From contig CANJNX010000021.1 of NCBI GenBank assembly GCA_947475495.1, positions 1 to 8,676 of the forward strand: a DNA stretch of 8,676 bases, given 5' to 3'. Below the pieces are notes generated by a model, which saw only the letters and a program-made list of their open reading frames with translations, was not told the origin of the DNA and searched no databases. Every line of letters begins with the position of its first letter. Position 1 is the first letter of the stretch. Position numbers and translations under genes: made by a program. Positions 1 through 6,739 of this stretch are shown here, piece by piece. Origin of the DNA: Comamonadaceae bacterium. GTDB lineage: Bacteria; Pseudomonadota; Gammaproteobacteria; Burkholderiales; Burkholderiaceae_C.

Positions 1-857
1 GTGGGCGAGGCATGCGCGTGGTCCACACTGAAGCAGCACTTATTAATGCGGTCTCAATGACTAAGGCCGAAGCTGGCGCAGCTTTTGGTAATCCAGCTGT
101 TTACATGGAGAAGTTTCTCCAAAACCCCCGCCATATTGAAATCCAAATTTTGGCCGACAAACATAAAAACGCGGTGTACTTGGGTGAGAGGGATTGCTCA
201 ATGCAGCGCCGCCATCAAAAAATTCTAGAAGAGGCTCCAGCTCCGGGAATCAGTCGAAAACTCATTGAGCGCATTGGGGAGCGATGTGTCGCTGCCTGTA
301 AAAAAATCAATTATCGAGGTGCCGGTACTTTTGAATTCCTGTACGAAGACGGAGAGTTTTATTTCATCGAGATGAACACCCGCGTGCAAGTGGAGCACCC
401 AATTACTGAAATGGTGACTGGGATTGATATTGTCAAAACCCAAATCATGGTTGCTGCGGGTGAAAAGCTGCCGTTTACACAAAGGCAAATCACGGTCCAC
501 GGCCATGCCATTGAGTGCCGCATCAACGCCGAAGATCCTTATAAATTCACTCCCTCTCCAGGACGCGTGACAACCTGGCATGCGCCAGGCGGCCCAGGGG
601 TGCGGGTCGATTCGCATATCTATACGAATTATTTTGTTCCTCCTAATTACGACTCCATGATTGGCAAGCTCATTGTTCACGGCGATACCCGCGAACAGGC
701 CATGGCCAGGATGCGCACCGCTTTATTAGAAACGGCGGTTGAGGGCATTAATACCAATATTCCCCTGCATCGGGAATTGATGGTGGACGCTAAATTCATG
801 GCTGGCGGCACTAATATTCACTATTTAGAGCACTGGCTCGAACAGCACAAACGCTAA
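1..857 (+). CDS. accC: Biotin carboxylase subunit of acetyl-CoA carboxylase (5'-truncated by window edge)
   Basis: AccC carboxylates biotin on the carrier protein AccB using ATP and bicarbonate, the first half-reaction of acetyl-CoA carboxylase in the cytoplasm. The window opens inside the gene: bases 3 onward read [10 protein letters not shown] in frame, the glycine-rich loop near residue 165 of the family, so roughly 165 N-terminal residues lie upstream. The Met at base 12 is internal and not a start. Numbering from that Met, the ATP-grasp catalytic residues are present: K70 in QRRHQK, E108, E120, N122 and R124 in [13 protein letters not shown], and R170 in ECRINAEDP. These align with E. 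coli K238, E276, E288, N290, R292 and R338 at a constant offset of 168. The protein ends just after the biotin carboxylase C-terminal domain, with no biotinyl domain, which favours AccC over PccA or pyruvate carboxylase. prmA follows after 7 bases, so they are probably co-transcribed. Confidence 0.96.
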   Translation, partial: GRGMRVVHTEAALINAVSMTKAEAGAAFGNPAVYMEKFLQNPRHIEIQILADKHKNAVYLGERDCSMQRRHQKILEEAPAPGISRKLIERIGERCVAACKKINYRGAGTFEFLYEDGEFYFIEMNTRVQVEHPITEMVTGIDIVKTQIMVAAGEKLPFTQRQITVHGHAIECRINAEDPYKFTPSPGRVTTWHAPGGPGVRVDSHIYTNYFVPPNYDSMIGKLIVHGDTREQAMARMRTALLETAVEGINTNIPLHRELMVDAKFMAGGTNIHYLEHWLEQHKR

Positions 858-864
858 CAAGCTC

Positions 865-1743
865 ATGTTTGAATTGCGTTTTATGTGCCCTGAGGCGCTG
901 GTAGAGACACTCAGTGAAGCCTTGGATGCGCTAGACGCACTTAGCGTAAGCATTGAAGATGCCGATGCGCAGACCGACGCGGAGCAAGCGCTGTTTGGTG
1001 AGCCGGGATTGCCTGCTCCCAAGGAAGGCTGGCAGCGATCCCGAGTGATCGCTCTGTTTGCTGACGAGGCCCTGGCCATAGAAGCAAAGCGGCTTTTGAA
1101 GGCGCAAGATTTTTTTGATGGTTGTGACGTTTTAGGATTAGCCCCAGTTGCCGAGCAAGACTGGGTGAGACTCACGCAATCGCAATTTGCGCCAGTTGAT
1201 ATCACTCCTGATTTTTGGATTGTTCCTACTTGGCATGAGCCTCCAGTTGGCGCACGCTACATCATCCGATTGGATCCCGGACTGGCATTTGGAACGGGTA
1301 CCCATCCCACAACCCGCATGTGCCTGCGCTGGATTGCACATCATCCTGTCAATTGCCGCGTCCTTGATTACGGTTGTGGCTCTGGAATACTGGCCATTGG
1401 AGCCGCAAAATTTGGATCGCCCGCTGTGGTTGCGGTTGATATTGACTTGGCCGCGGTTCAATCAGCACAACTTAATGCGCAAGCCAATGCTGTCACTTTG
1501 GATGTGGGTTTGCCCGAGCGGGCAAAGGGGCTGTTTGGCGTAGTGTTGGCCAATATTTTGGCGACACCTCTCAAGGTTTTGGCGCCTTTACTGTGTTCAC
1601 ATGTGGAACCCGGAGGACAGTTAATTTTGGCTGGAATTCTCGAGCGACAAACCCAAGAATTGATAGAAGCTTACGCGCCCTATTGCACCTTGCAAGTGGC
1701 AGATACCCAAGAAGGTTGGGTACTCATGACCGCGCGTATTTAA
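865..1743 (+). CDS. prmA: Ribosomal protein L11 methyltransferase
   Basis: PrmA uses S-adenosylmethionine to methylate ribosomal protein L11 in the cytoplasm. The 292-residue product matches the usual family length. Residues 1-125 form the variable N-terminal substrate-recognition part, with PDFWIVPTW at 115-123. The signature LDPGLAFGTGTHPTT lies at 136-150, the SAM-binding loop VLDYGCGSG at 166-174, an acidic end of strand 2 at 189-194 (VAVDID), and the NILATP motif at 230-235. The ATG at 865 gives the family-typical N-terminus MFELRF. Only a poor Shine-Dalgarno is visible before it, so translation may be coupled to accC, whose stop is 7 bases upstream. The TAA at 1741-1743 runs directly into the A-tract that forms the T-tract of the opposing histone-gene terminator. 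Recognition is by motif and is secure. Confidence 0.96.
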   Translation: MFELRFMCPEALVETLSEALDALDALSVSIEDADAQTDAEQALFGEPGLPAPKEGWQRSRVIALFADEALAIEAKRLLKAQDFFDGCDVLGLAPVAEQDWVRLTQSQFAPVDITPDFWIVPTWHEPPVGARYIIRLDPGLAFGTGTHPTTRMCLRWIAHHPVNCRVLDYGCGSGILAIGAAKFGSPAVVAVDIDLAAVQSAQLNAQANAVTLDVGLPERAKGLFGVVLANILATPLKVLAPLLCSHVEPGGQLILAGILERQTQELIEAYAPYCTLQVADTQEGWVLMTARI

Positions 1744-1778
1744 AAAAAGCCCAGCACCTTTGCAGGCGCCAGGCTTTT
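1742..1778 (-). terminator. Intrinsic terminator of the histone-like gene, abutting the prmA stop
   Basis: Read on the minus strand, bases 1778-1765 and 1758-1745 pair as a continuous 14-bp stem containing three G-U wobbles. The loop is six bases (1764-1759). A run of seven T follows (1748-1742). It starts 21 bases after the histone-gene stop, as expected for a rho-independent terminator. On the plus strand the same wobble positions become A-C mismatches, so the hairpin is weaker, but GGCTTTT still follows. It might therefore also slow transcripts leaving prmA. The T-tract overlaps the last two bases of the prmA stop codon. Confidence 0.75.
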
Positions 1779-1799
1779 GGTAGCCTATCGCAGAAACGA

Positions 1800-2204
1800 T
1801 TAAGGCTTGGCTGCGCTTGGAAAAGGCCAAGCAGCCTGCGGGTTCAGTGTAGTCTGAGCGGCAGGGGCAGCATGTGCTTTCGCAGCTTTCTTAGCAGCGG
1901 GCTTTTTCGCAGCTTTCTTAGGGGCAGCTTTTTTGGCAGCAGGCTTCTTAGCAGCAGCTTTTTTGGCCGCTGGCTTTTTAGCCGCTACTTTTTTAGCTGC
2001 TGGCTTTTTAGCCGCTGGGCGTTTAGCTGCTGCTTTTTTAGCCGCTGGGCGTTTAGCCGCTACTTTTTTAGCAGCTGGCTTTTTAGCCGCTACTTTTTTA
2101 GCAGCTGGCTTTTTAGCCGCTACTTTTTTAGCAGCTGGCTTTTTAGCCGCTACTTTCTTCGCTGGTGCAGCCTTCTTAGCGGCTGATTTTTTCGCAGTTG
2201 CCAT
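1800..2204 (-). CDS. Histone H1-like, Lys/Ala-rich DNA-binding protein
   Basis: The 134-residue product is almost wholly made of pentapeptides KKPAA, KKVAA and KKAAA, a highly basic low-complexity chain like the C-terminal tail of histone H1. Similar proteins are common in Burkholderiales, and AlgP of Pseudomonas has a comparable repeat tail. Residues after about 110 leave the repeat and end in TTLNPQAAWPFP followed by SAAKP, a C-terminus I recognise from Burkholderiales histone-like proteins. I infer non-specific DNA or nucleoid binding; no folded domain is visible. The start MATAKK is chosen because AAGGAG sits six bases before it (2211-2216). A longer frame beginning MIKEKI at 2222 would put that Shine-Dalgarno inside the gene. 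The gene lies downstream of nrdB on the same strand after a 169-base gap and has its own terminator. Repeat number is likely to vary among strains. Confidence 0.88.
   Translation of the reverse strand: MATAKKSAAKKAAPAKKVAAKKPAAKKVAAKKPAAKKVAAKKPAAKKVAAKRPAAKKAAAKRPAAKKPAAKKVAAKKPAAKKAAAKKPAAKKAAPKKAAKKPAAKKAAKAHAAPAAQTTLNPQAAWPFPSAAKP
2052..2156. repeat. Exact 30-bp tandem repeat (3.5 copies) inside the histone-like gene
   Basis: Bases 2052-2156 repeat with a perfect 30-base period. One unit consists of TTTAGCCGCTACTTT followed by TTTAGCAGCTGGCTT, and encodes the decapeptide alternation of KKVAA and KKPAA on the minus strand. Related but diverged 15-base units continue down to about 1880. 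Identity at third codon positions implies recent duplication rather than protein-level selection alone. Such arrays are prone to slippage in multiples of 30 or 15 bases, which keeps the frame. Confidence 0.95.
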
Positions 2205-2373
2205 AATTTTCTCCTTGATCAATTAACAAAGAGCACTTCTTGCATGTTGGTTAGCAAAAAGCGATTCATGGTGTTGGGCAAAGTCCCAGCAGCATGAACT
2301 TGGTGACACAAACCGGCCAAGGCGATAGACGCTTTGTCGTTTTGTGAAATTTTGAAATGTCTTACCCAATGCA
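2205..2373. other. nrdB to histone-gene intergenic region with a symmetric inverted repeat
   Basis: This 169-base gap holds no credible gene. A 62-residue frame reading through it on the minus strand has no recognisable content. TTCATG at 2265-2270 and CATGAA at 2293-2298 are complementary, and inside them TGGG at 2275-2278 pairs with CCCA at 2285-2288. A symmetric 4-by-4 internal loop separates the two stems. If the histone transcript starts upstream, this folds in its 5' leader about 60 bases from the start codon. No intrinsic terminator is visible after nrdB and no convincing promoter was found, so read-through from nrdAB remains possible. Confidence 0.5.
2211..2216 (-). promoter_or_regulatory. 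Shine-Dalgarno AAGGAG deciding the histone-gene start
   Basis: AAGGAG on the minus strand lies six bases before the ATG at 2204. The spacing fits that Met and argues against the in-frame ATG at 2222. Confidence 0.85.
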
Positions 2374-3555
2374 TTAGTCCCAAGACAGTGCCCCACCGGA
2401 TTGGTATTCAATCACGCGGGTTTCGAAGAAGTTGCGTTCCTTCTTCAAGTCAATCATTTCGCTCATCCATGGGAAAGGATTTTCTTCATGGGGAAACAAT
2501 GCTTCAAGGCCAATTTGTGTTGCCCGACGGTTGGCGATGTAGCGTAAATAGCCTTTGAACATCGATGCGTTCATGCCCAACACACCACGTGGCATGGTGT
2601 CTTCTGCGTAACGGTATTCAAGTTCAACAGCTTGTTCAAACAAATCTTTAATCTCGGCTTTGAACTCTGCAGTCCAGAGATGTGGATTCTCAAGCTTGAG
2701 TTGATTGATTAAATCGATACCAAAATTGCAGTGCATCGACTCATCCCGCAAGATGTACTGGTACTGCTCAGCCGCACCGGTCATTTTGTTTTGGCGTCCC
2801 AAGGCAAGAATTTGGGTAAATCCAACGTAGAAAAACAGGCCTTCCATCAGGCACGCAAAAACAATCAAGGACTTCAAAAGCGTTTGATCGGTTTCTGGGG
2901 TTCCGGTATGAAAGTGCGGATCCATGATGGCAGAAATAAAGGGAATCAAAAACTCGTCTTTATCGCGGATGGATTTCACTTCGTTGTAAGCACTGAAGAT
3001 CTCGCCTTCGTCCAAGCCGAGGGATTCCACAATGTACTGATAGGCGTGCGTGTGAATAGCTTCTTCAAAGGCTTGGCGCAGCAAAAACTGCCGGCATTCT
3101 GGGGCAGTGATGTGACGGTAAGTACCCAGGACGATGTTGTTGGCAGCAAGAGAGTCAGCGGTCACAAAAAAACCGAGGTTGCGTTTGACAATGCGGCGCT
3201 CATCTTCAGTCAATCCATTGGGGTCTTTCCACAAGGCGATGTCACGCGTCATGTTGACTTCTTGTGGCATCCAATGGTTGGCACACGTTGCCAAGTATTT
3301 TTCCCATGCCCATTTGTATTTGAATGGGACGAGTTGGTTCACATCTGTTTTGCCGTTGATGATGCGCTTGTCTGAAGCGCGAACTCGGCGATGCGCTGTT
3401 TCTGAGGGTGTAATAACTTCGGGAGCTGGCGCGAGAGAGCCCATGGATTGGGTGGGAAGAGGTAACGTATCTTTCAGAGATTGCAATGCCTCTGCGCTGC
3501 GTGGCGCAAAATTTGTCGGAGAGGCAGGCTTAATTTGTTCGTCCCAAGTCAGCAT
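2374..3555 (-). CDS. nrdB: Class Ia ribonucleotide reductase, beta (radical-generating) subunit
   Basis: NrdB houses the di-iron centre and the tyrosyl radical that is passed to NrdA to start ribonucleotide reduction. The 393-residue product has a complete set of iron ligands: D134 (FFVTAD), E165 and H168 (EEAIHTHAY), E238 (CLMEG), and E272 and H275 (RDESMH). The radical tyrosine is Y172, four residues after H168 as in E. coli H118 and Y122. The C-terminus [18 protein letters not shown] is the tail that docks into NrdA, in the form seen in Pseudomonas and Burkholderiales rather than enteric bacteria. Residues 1-70 are a low-complexity Pro/Ser/Ala-rich extension before the family core at [12 protein letters not shown] (76-87). 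The ATG at 3555 gives the familiar MLTWDE start, preceded by a weak GGAAA. It lies 119 bases after nrdA in the same direction and is presumably co-transcribed under NrdR control. Confidence 0.97.
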   Translation of the reverse strand: MLTWDEQIKPASPTNFAPRSAEALQSLKDTLPLPTQSMGSLAPAPEVITPSETAHRRVRASDKRIINGKTDVNQLVPFKYKWAWEKYLATCANHWMPQEVNMTRDIALWKDPNGLTEDERRIVKRNLGFFVTADSLAANNIVLGTYRHITAPECRQFLLRQAFEEAIHTHAYQYIVESLGLDEGEIFSAYNEVKSIRDKDEFLIPFISAIMDPHFHTGTPETDQTLLKSLIVFACLMEGLFFYVGFTQILALGRQNKMTGAAEQYQYILRDESMHCNFGIDLINQLKLENPHLWTAEFKAEIKDLFEQAVELEYRYAEDTMPRGVLGMNASMFKGYLRYIANRRATQIGLEALFPHEENPFPWMSEMIDLKKERNFFETRVIEYQSGGALSWD

Positions 3556-3585
3556 AAAGTTTTCCAGTGGTTAGATTATGCGATC

Positions 3586-3616
3586 AGTGCATGAAATTGC
3601 AAAGCAATCCTGCACT
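3586..3616 (-). promoter_or_regulatory. Hairpin in the nrdA-nrdB intercistronic region
   Basis: AGTGCA (3586-3591) pairs with TGCACT (3611-3616), and ATTGC (3596-3600) pairs with GCAAT (3604-3608) around an AAA loop. This gives 11 paired bases interrupted by a 4-by-2 internal loop. No T-tract follows on the minus strand, so it is not an intrinsic terminator. It may act as an RNA processing or stability element, or tune nrdB expression relative to nrdA. A second sequence, ATGCACT at 3641-3647, can compete for the same arm. Confidence 0.5.
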
Positions 3617-3647
3617 TCTCACTTTAATTGTGTTGCGTGTATGCACT

Positions 3648-3663
3648 ATTTTGAAATCAAAAT
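3648..3663. repeat. 16-bp interrupted palindrome just after the nrdA stop
   Basis: ATTTTGA (3648-3654) and TCAAAAT (3657-3663) are perfect inverted copies around a two-base centre. The element lies 11 bases beyond the nrdA stop codon. A two-base loop is too tight for RNA unless inner pairs open, so it may be a protein site or chance in AT-rich DNA. Confidence 0.4.
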
Positions 3664-3674
3664 CAGCTTAGAAA

Positions 3675-6593
3675 TTACTGACACGACTCACACGTTGGGT
3701 CATCAACACCACAAAATTTAATATCGGTGGCTGCATTACTGCTGAGTTCTATCTGTTGTTGTGCAGCTGCTGCTGCCGCTTCAAGCAGTGAAGGCGCGCT
3801 GGCAGATGCGGCCGTGGCCGTGCTCGATGCAACTGAGTTCATGCGACCCGAACTGATGGTTGATTTTTCAGCATGGGTCGCCGACATCGTGCGCAAGTAG
3901 TACGTTGTTTTGAGACCACGTACCCACGCCAATTTGTAGGTGTCATCGAGTTTCTTGCCAGATGCCCCTGCCATGTAAATATTGAGTGACTGCGCTTGGT
4001 CAATCCATTTTTGACGGCGTGCTGCAGCTTCAACTAGCCAGCGCGTCTCGACTTCAAAAGCTGTCGCGTAAAGCTGTTTGATTTCGTTGGGTACGCGGTC
4101 CATAGGGCTCAGTGATCCATCAAAGTGTTTCAAGTCCATCACCATGACGTCGTCCCACAAACCAATGCGCTTGAGATCGCGCACGAGGTAGCTGTTAACG
4201 ACGGTAAATTCTCCAGAGAGGTTGGACTTCACCGACAAGTTGCCAAAGCACGGTTCAATAGATGCATCGACGCCGATGATGTTGGAGATGGTCGCAGTCG
4301 GTGCAATGGCAACGCAGTTGGAGTTGCGCATCCCGTCCTTGGCAATCTTTTTACGCAAGGCATCCCAGTCCATGGTCGACGAGCGGTCCACTTCGACGTA
4401 GCCGCCGCGGGCTTTTGCGAGTAAGTCCAGGGTGTCAAAAGGCAAGATGCCTTGGTCCCACAGCGAGCCTTTGAAGCTCGAGTAGGTGCCACGCTCACGT
4501 GCGAGTTCGGTAGAGGCCCAGTACGCGTAGTAGCTGATGGCTTCCATGGAGGTGTCTGCAAAATTGACAGCCGCTTCGCTGGCGTAAGGAATTCGCAATT
4601 CGTACAAACTGTCTTGAAAAGCCATGATGCCCATGCCGACAGGACGGTGGCGCATATTGGAGTCACGGGCTTTTTTCACTGCGTAGTAATTGATGTCAAT
4701 GACGTTATCGAGCATACGCATTGCCGTAGTGATGGTGCGTTTGAGCTTCTCGTGGTCGAGATCTCCATTTTTCAAGTGCTGCAATAAGTTAACTGAGCCA
4801 AGGTTACACACGGCTGTTTCTGTGTCTGAGGTGTTGAGCGTAATTTCAGTGCACAAATTGGAGGAGTGAACCACGCCAGCGTGTTGCTGCGGGGAGCGCA
4901 CATTGCAGGCATCTTTGAAGGTGATCCAAGGGTGACCGGTTTCAAAGAGCATGGTCAGCATCTTGCGCCACAAGTCAGCCGCTTCCAAAGTGCGTGCAGG
5001 CTTGATCTCGCCGCGGGCAGCTTGCTCTTCATATGCGACATAGGCTTTTTCAAAATCCGCACCGAATTTGTCATGCAAGTCAGGCACATTGGATGGAGAG
5101 AATAAAGTCCACTGTCCTTTTTCCATCACGCGGCGCATAAACAAGTCAGGAATCCAGTTGGCGGTATTCATGTCATGGGTGCGGCGGCGATCATCGCCTG
5201 TGTTTTTGCGCAACTCGAGAAACTCTTCAATATCAAGGTGCCAAGTCTCCAAGTAGGTGCAGACAGCCCCTTTGCGTTTACCGCCTTGGTTCACTGCGAC
5301 CGCTGTATCGTTCACGACCTTCAGGAAAGGTACAACACCTTGTGATTCACCGTTGGTTCCTTTGATGCGAGAGCCGAGCGCACGTACACGGGTCCAGTCA
5401 TTGCCTAAGCCACCTGCATATTTAGAGAGCAAGGCGTTTTCTTTGATTGACTCGTAAATGCCATCAAGATCATCAGGCACTGTTGTCAGGTAGCAAGACG
5501 ACAACTGCGAGCGCAAGGTGCCACTGTTAAACAAAGTAGGTGTGCTTGACATAAAGTCAAAAGACGACAGCACTTCATAGAACTCAATGGCTCTGGCTTC
5601 GCGGTCCGCTTCATTCAATGACAATCCCATTGCGACGCGCATGAAAAAGGCCTGTGGAAGTTCGATTCGTGTTTTGCCTTCGTGTAGGAAGTAGCGGTCA
5701 TAGAGGGTTTGTAAGCCCAAATAATCAAATTGCAGATCTCGCTCTGCCTTCAATGCGCCTCCCAAGCGCTTTAAATCAAACTGGAGGAGCTTTTCATCGA
5801 GCAGCTCACAGTCCACCCCTTTTTTGATGAATCCTGGAAAGTAATCCGCATAGGCTTGGGGCATGTCGGCAGTGGCTACGTCGCGCCCAAGCACCTCGCG
5901 CGAAATAGTGTGAAAAAGCAGCCGCGCCGTGGCGTAGGTGTAGTCGGGGTCTTTCTCAATCAAAGTCCGCGCGGCCAAGATGGATGCTTTATAAACTTCA
6001 TCCACTGGAACGCCGTCATAGAGATTGCGCATGGTTTCAGAAATGATGGGGTCGGCCTTCACGTCTGCACCTAAGCCAGAGCATGCAGTCTGAATGCGTT
6101 CGGTCAGTGCTTGCATATCCAACGCGACACGTTGACCGCGGTCTAGGACGTGCAATACAGGCACGGCCGGCGCGACTTGAGCGACTTGTTTGGCGCGTTC
6201 TTGGGTGCGACGTTCGCGGTAGAGCACGTAGGCGCGGGCAACTTCATGGTTTCCGCTGCGCATCAAGCCTAGTTCCACTTGGTCTTGTACATCTTCAATG
6301 TGAAAAGTCCCACCACTGGGGCGCGAGCGCACCAGTGCGCGAATGACTTGCTGTGTGAGCGAGTCCACCGTCTCGCGAATACTTGCCGATGCAGCGCCTT
6401 GGGTTCCGTGAACAGCCAACGAGGCTTTCATGATGGCAATGGCAATCTTGTTGGGTTCAAAAGGAACCACTGCACCGTTGCGGCGAATGATTTGGTAATT
6501 GGCCAAGGGACTGGTAGACGCCGCCTCAGAAAAAGGAATCTCTGTAGGAATCGCGATGGCGGAGGGTGTGGAAATGGGCGATACAGATTGCAT
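3675..6593 (-). CDS. nrdA: Class Ia ribonucleotide reductase, alpha (catalytic) subunit
   Basis: NrdA reduces ribonucleoside diphosphates to deoxy forms with NrdB in the cytoplasm. The 972-residue protein begins with a low-complexity leader (1-32), then an ATP-cone (about 33-127, from YQIIRRNGAVVPFEPNKI to ARAYVLYRERR) that would bind ATP or dATP for overall activity control. A second, cone-like and degenerate segment follows (about 147-235), as in Pseudomonas aeruginosa NrdA. Catalytic residues are complete: C367 (LSSCYL) and C596 (AVCNLGSVNL) for the active-site dithiol, N579, C581 and E583 (SNLCTE) with C581 the thiyl site, and Y898-Y899 (TTYYL) for radical transfer. A Ser/Ala-rich flexible linker (about 912-955) leads to the tail CGVDDPTCESCQ, with C968 and C971 the likely reductant-relay pair. 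AAAAGGA four bases before the ATG supports the start at 6593. NrdR boxes overlap its promoter. Confidence 0.97.
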   Translation of the reverse strand: MQSVSPISTPSAIAIPTEIPFSEAASTSPLANYQIIRRNGAVVPFEPNKIAIAIMKASLAVHGTQGAASASIRETVDSLTQQVIRALVRSRPSGGTFHIEDVQDQVELGLMRSGNHEVARAYVLYRERRTQERAKQVAQVAPAVPVLHVLDRGQRVALDMQALTERIQTACSGLGADVKADPIISETMRNLYDGVPVDEVYKASILAARTLIEKDPDYTYATARLLFHTISREVLGRDVATADMPQAYADYFPGFIKKGVDCELLDEKLLQFDLKRLGGALKAERDLQFDYLGLQTLYDRYFLHEGKTRIELPQAFFMRVAMGLSLNEADREARAIEFYEVLSSFDFMSSTPTLFNSGTLRSQLSSCYLTTVPDDLDGIYESIKENALLSKYAGGLGNDWTRVRALGSRIKGTNGESQGVVPFLKVVNDTAVAVNQGGKRKGAVCTYLETWHLDIEEFLELRKNTGDDRRRTHDMNTANWIPDLFMRRVMEKGQWTLFSPSNVPDLHDKFGADFEKAYVAYEEQAARGEIKPARTLEAADLWRKMLTMLFETGHPWITFKDACNVRSPQQHAGVVHSSNLCTEITLNTSDTETAVCNLGSVNLLQHLKNGDLDHEKLKRTITTAMRMLDNVIDINYYAVKKARDSNMRHRPVGMGIMAFQDSLYELRIPYASEAAVNFADTSMEAISYYAYWASTELARERGTYSSFKGSLWDQGILPFDTLDLLAKARGGYVEVDRSSTMDWDALRKKIAKDGMRNSNCVAIAPTATISNIIGVDASIEPCFGNLSVKSNLSGEFTVVNSYLVRDLKRIGLWDDVMVMDLKHFDGSLSPMDRVPNEIKQLYATAFEVETRWLVEAAARRQKWIDQAQSLNIYMAGASGKKLDDTYKLAWVRGLKTTYYLRTMSATHAEKSTISSGRMNSVASSTATAASASAPSLLEAAAAAAQQQIELSSNAATDIKFCGVDDPTCESCQ

Positions 6594-6597
6594 GATG

Positions 6598-6604
6598 TCC
6601 TTTT
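6598..6604 (-). promoter_or_regulatory. Ribosome binding site of nrdA
   Basis: AAAAGGA on the minus strand, four bases before the ATG at 6593, supports this start over internal methionines. The spacing is slightly short but the match to the anti-Shine-Dalgarno is good. Confidence 0.7.
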
Positions 6605-6685
6605 GCTGTCAATATTTTTATGAAATGCGGAGCCACTGTGAAGCGAAAAAGACCTGCAATTGTCCAATTCGATCTCACCAAGCAC

Positions 6686-6701
6686 ACACTATATCTAGTG
6701 T
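6686..6701. promoter_or_regulatory. NrdR box 1 (proximal to nrdA)
   Basis: ACACTATATCTAGTGT matches the well-known 16-bp NrdR box (ACAC, an AT-rich core, GTGT). The inverted arms extend to nine perfect bases on each side (6683-6691 with 6696-6704). It covers the predicted -10 hexamer of nrdA, so NrdR binding should block RNA polymerase. Confidence 0.9.
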
Positions 6702-6716
6702 GTGGACAGTACGCAA
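6688..6716 (-). promoter_or_regulatory. Predicted sigma-70 promoter of nrdAB
   Basis: On the minus strand TTGCGT (6716-6711) is the -35 and TATAGT (6693-6688) the -10, separated by exactly 17 bases; TATAGT matches five of six consensus bases. The -35 falls between the two NrdR boxes and the -10 inside box 1. Transcription would start near 6681, giving a leader of about 88 bases before nrdA. This is inferred from sequence only. Confidence 0.65.
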
Positions 6717-6717
6717 G

Positions 6718-6733
6718 CCACTACCGGTAGTGT
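6718..6733. promoter_or_regulatory. NrdR box 2 (distal to nrdA)
   Basis: CCACTACCGGTAGTGT contains a perfect 14-bp palindrome (6719-6732). Its centre is 32 bases from that of box 1, with a 16-base spacer. NrdR sites usually come in pairs about three helical turns apart, so the spacing supports both boxes. The GC-rich core departs from the usual AT-rich centre. Confidence 0.85.
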
Positions 6734-6739
6734 ACAGCC

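Noticed and set aside
225..1461. Minus- and plus-strand frames overlapping accC and prmA
   Set aside because: They run opposite or out of frame to well-conserved enzymes and have no motifs.
1593..2226. Two plus-strand open frames (1593-2186 and 1933-2226) encoding Phe/Ser/Leu/Ala repeats
   Set aside because: They are antisense readings of the histone repeat array. The minus frame has a Shine-Dalgarno, a terminator and a family-type C-terminus; these have none.
2223..2411. 62-residue minus-strand frame between nrdB and the histone gene
   Set aside because: It overlaps the nrdB 3' end, has no recognisable content, and spans a structured intergenic region. It cannot be excluded but is not supported.
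2731..3574. Plus-strand frames of 214 and 146 residues opposite nrdB
   Set aside because: They are shadows of a clearly recognised NrdB with all iron ligands, and their sequences show no family features.
4229..4666. 145-residue minus-strand frame inside nrdA, and similar internal frames
   Set aside because: Out-of-frame shadow of the NrdA catalytic domain.
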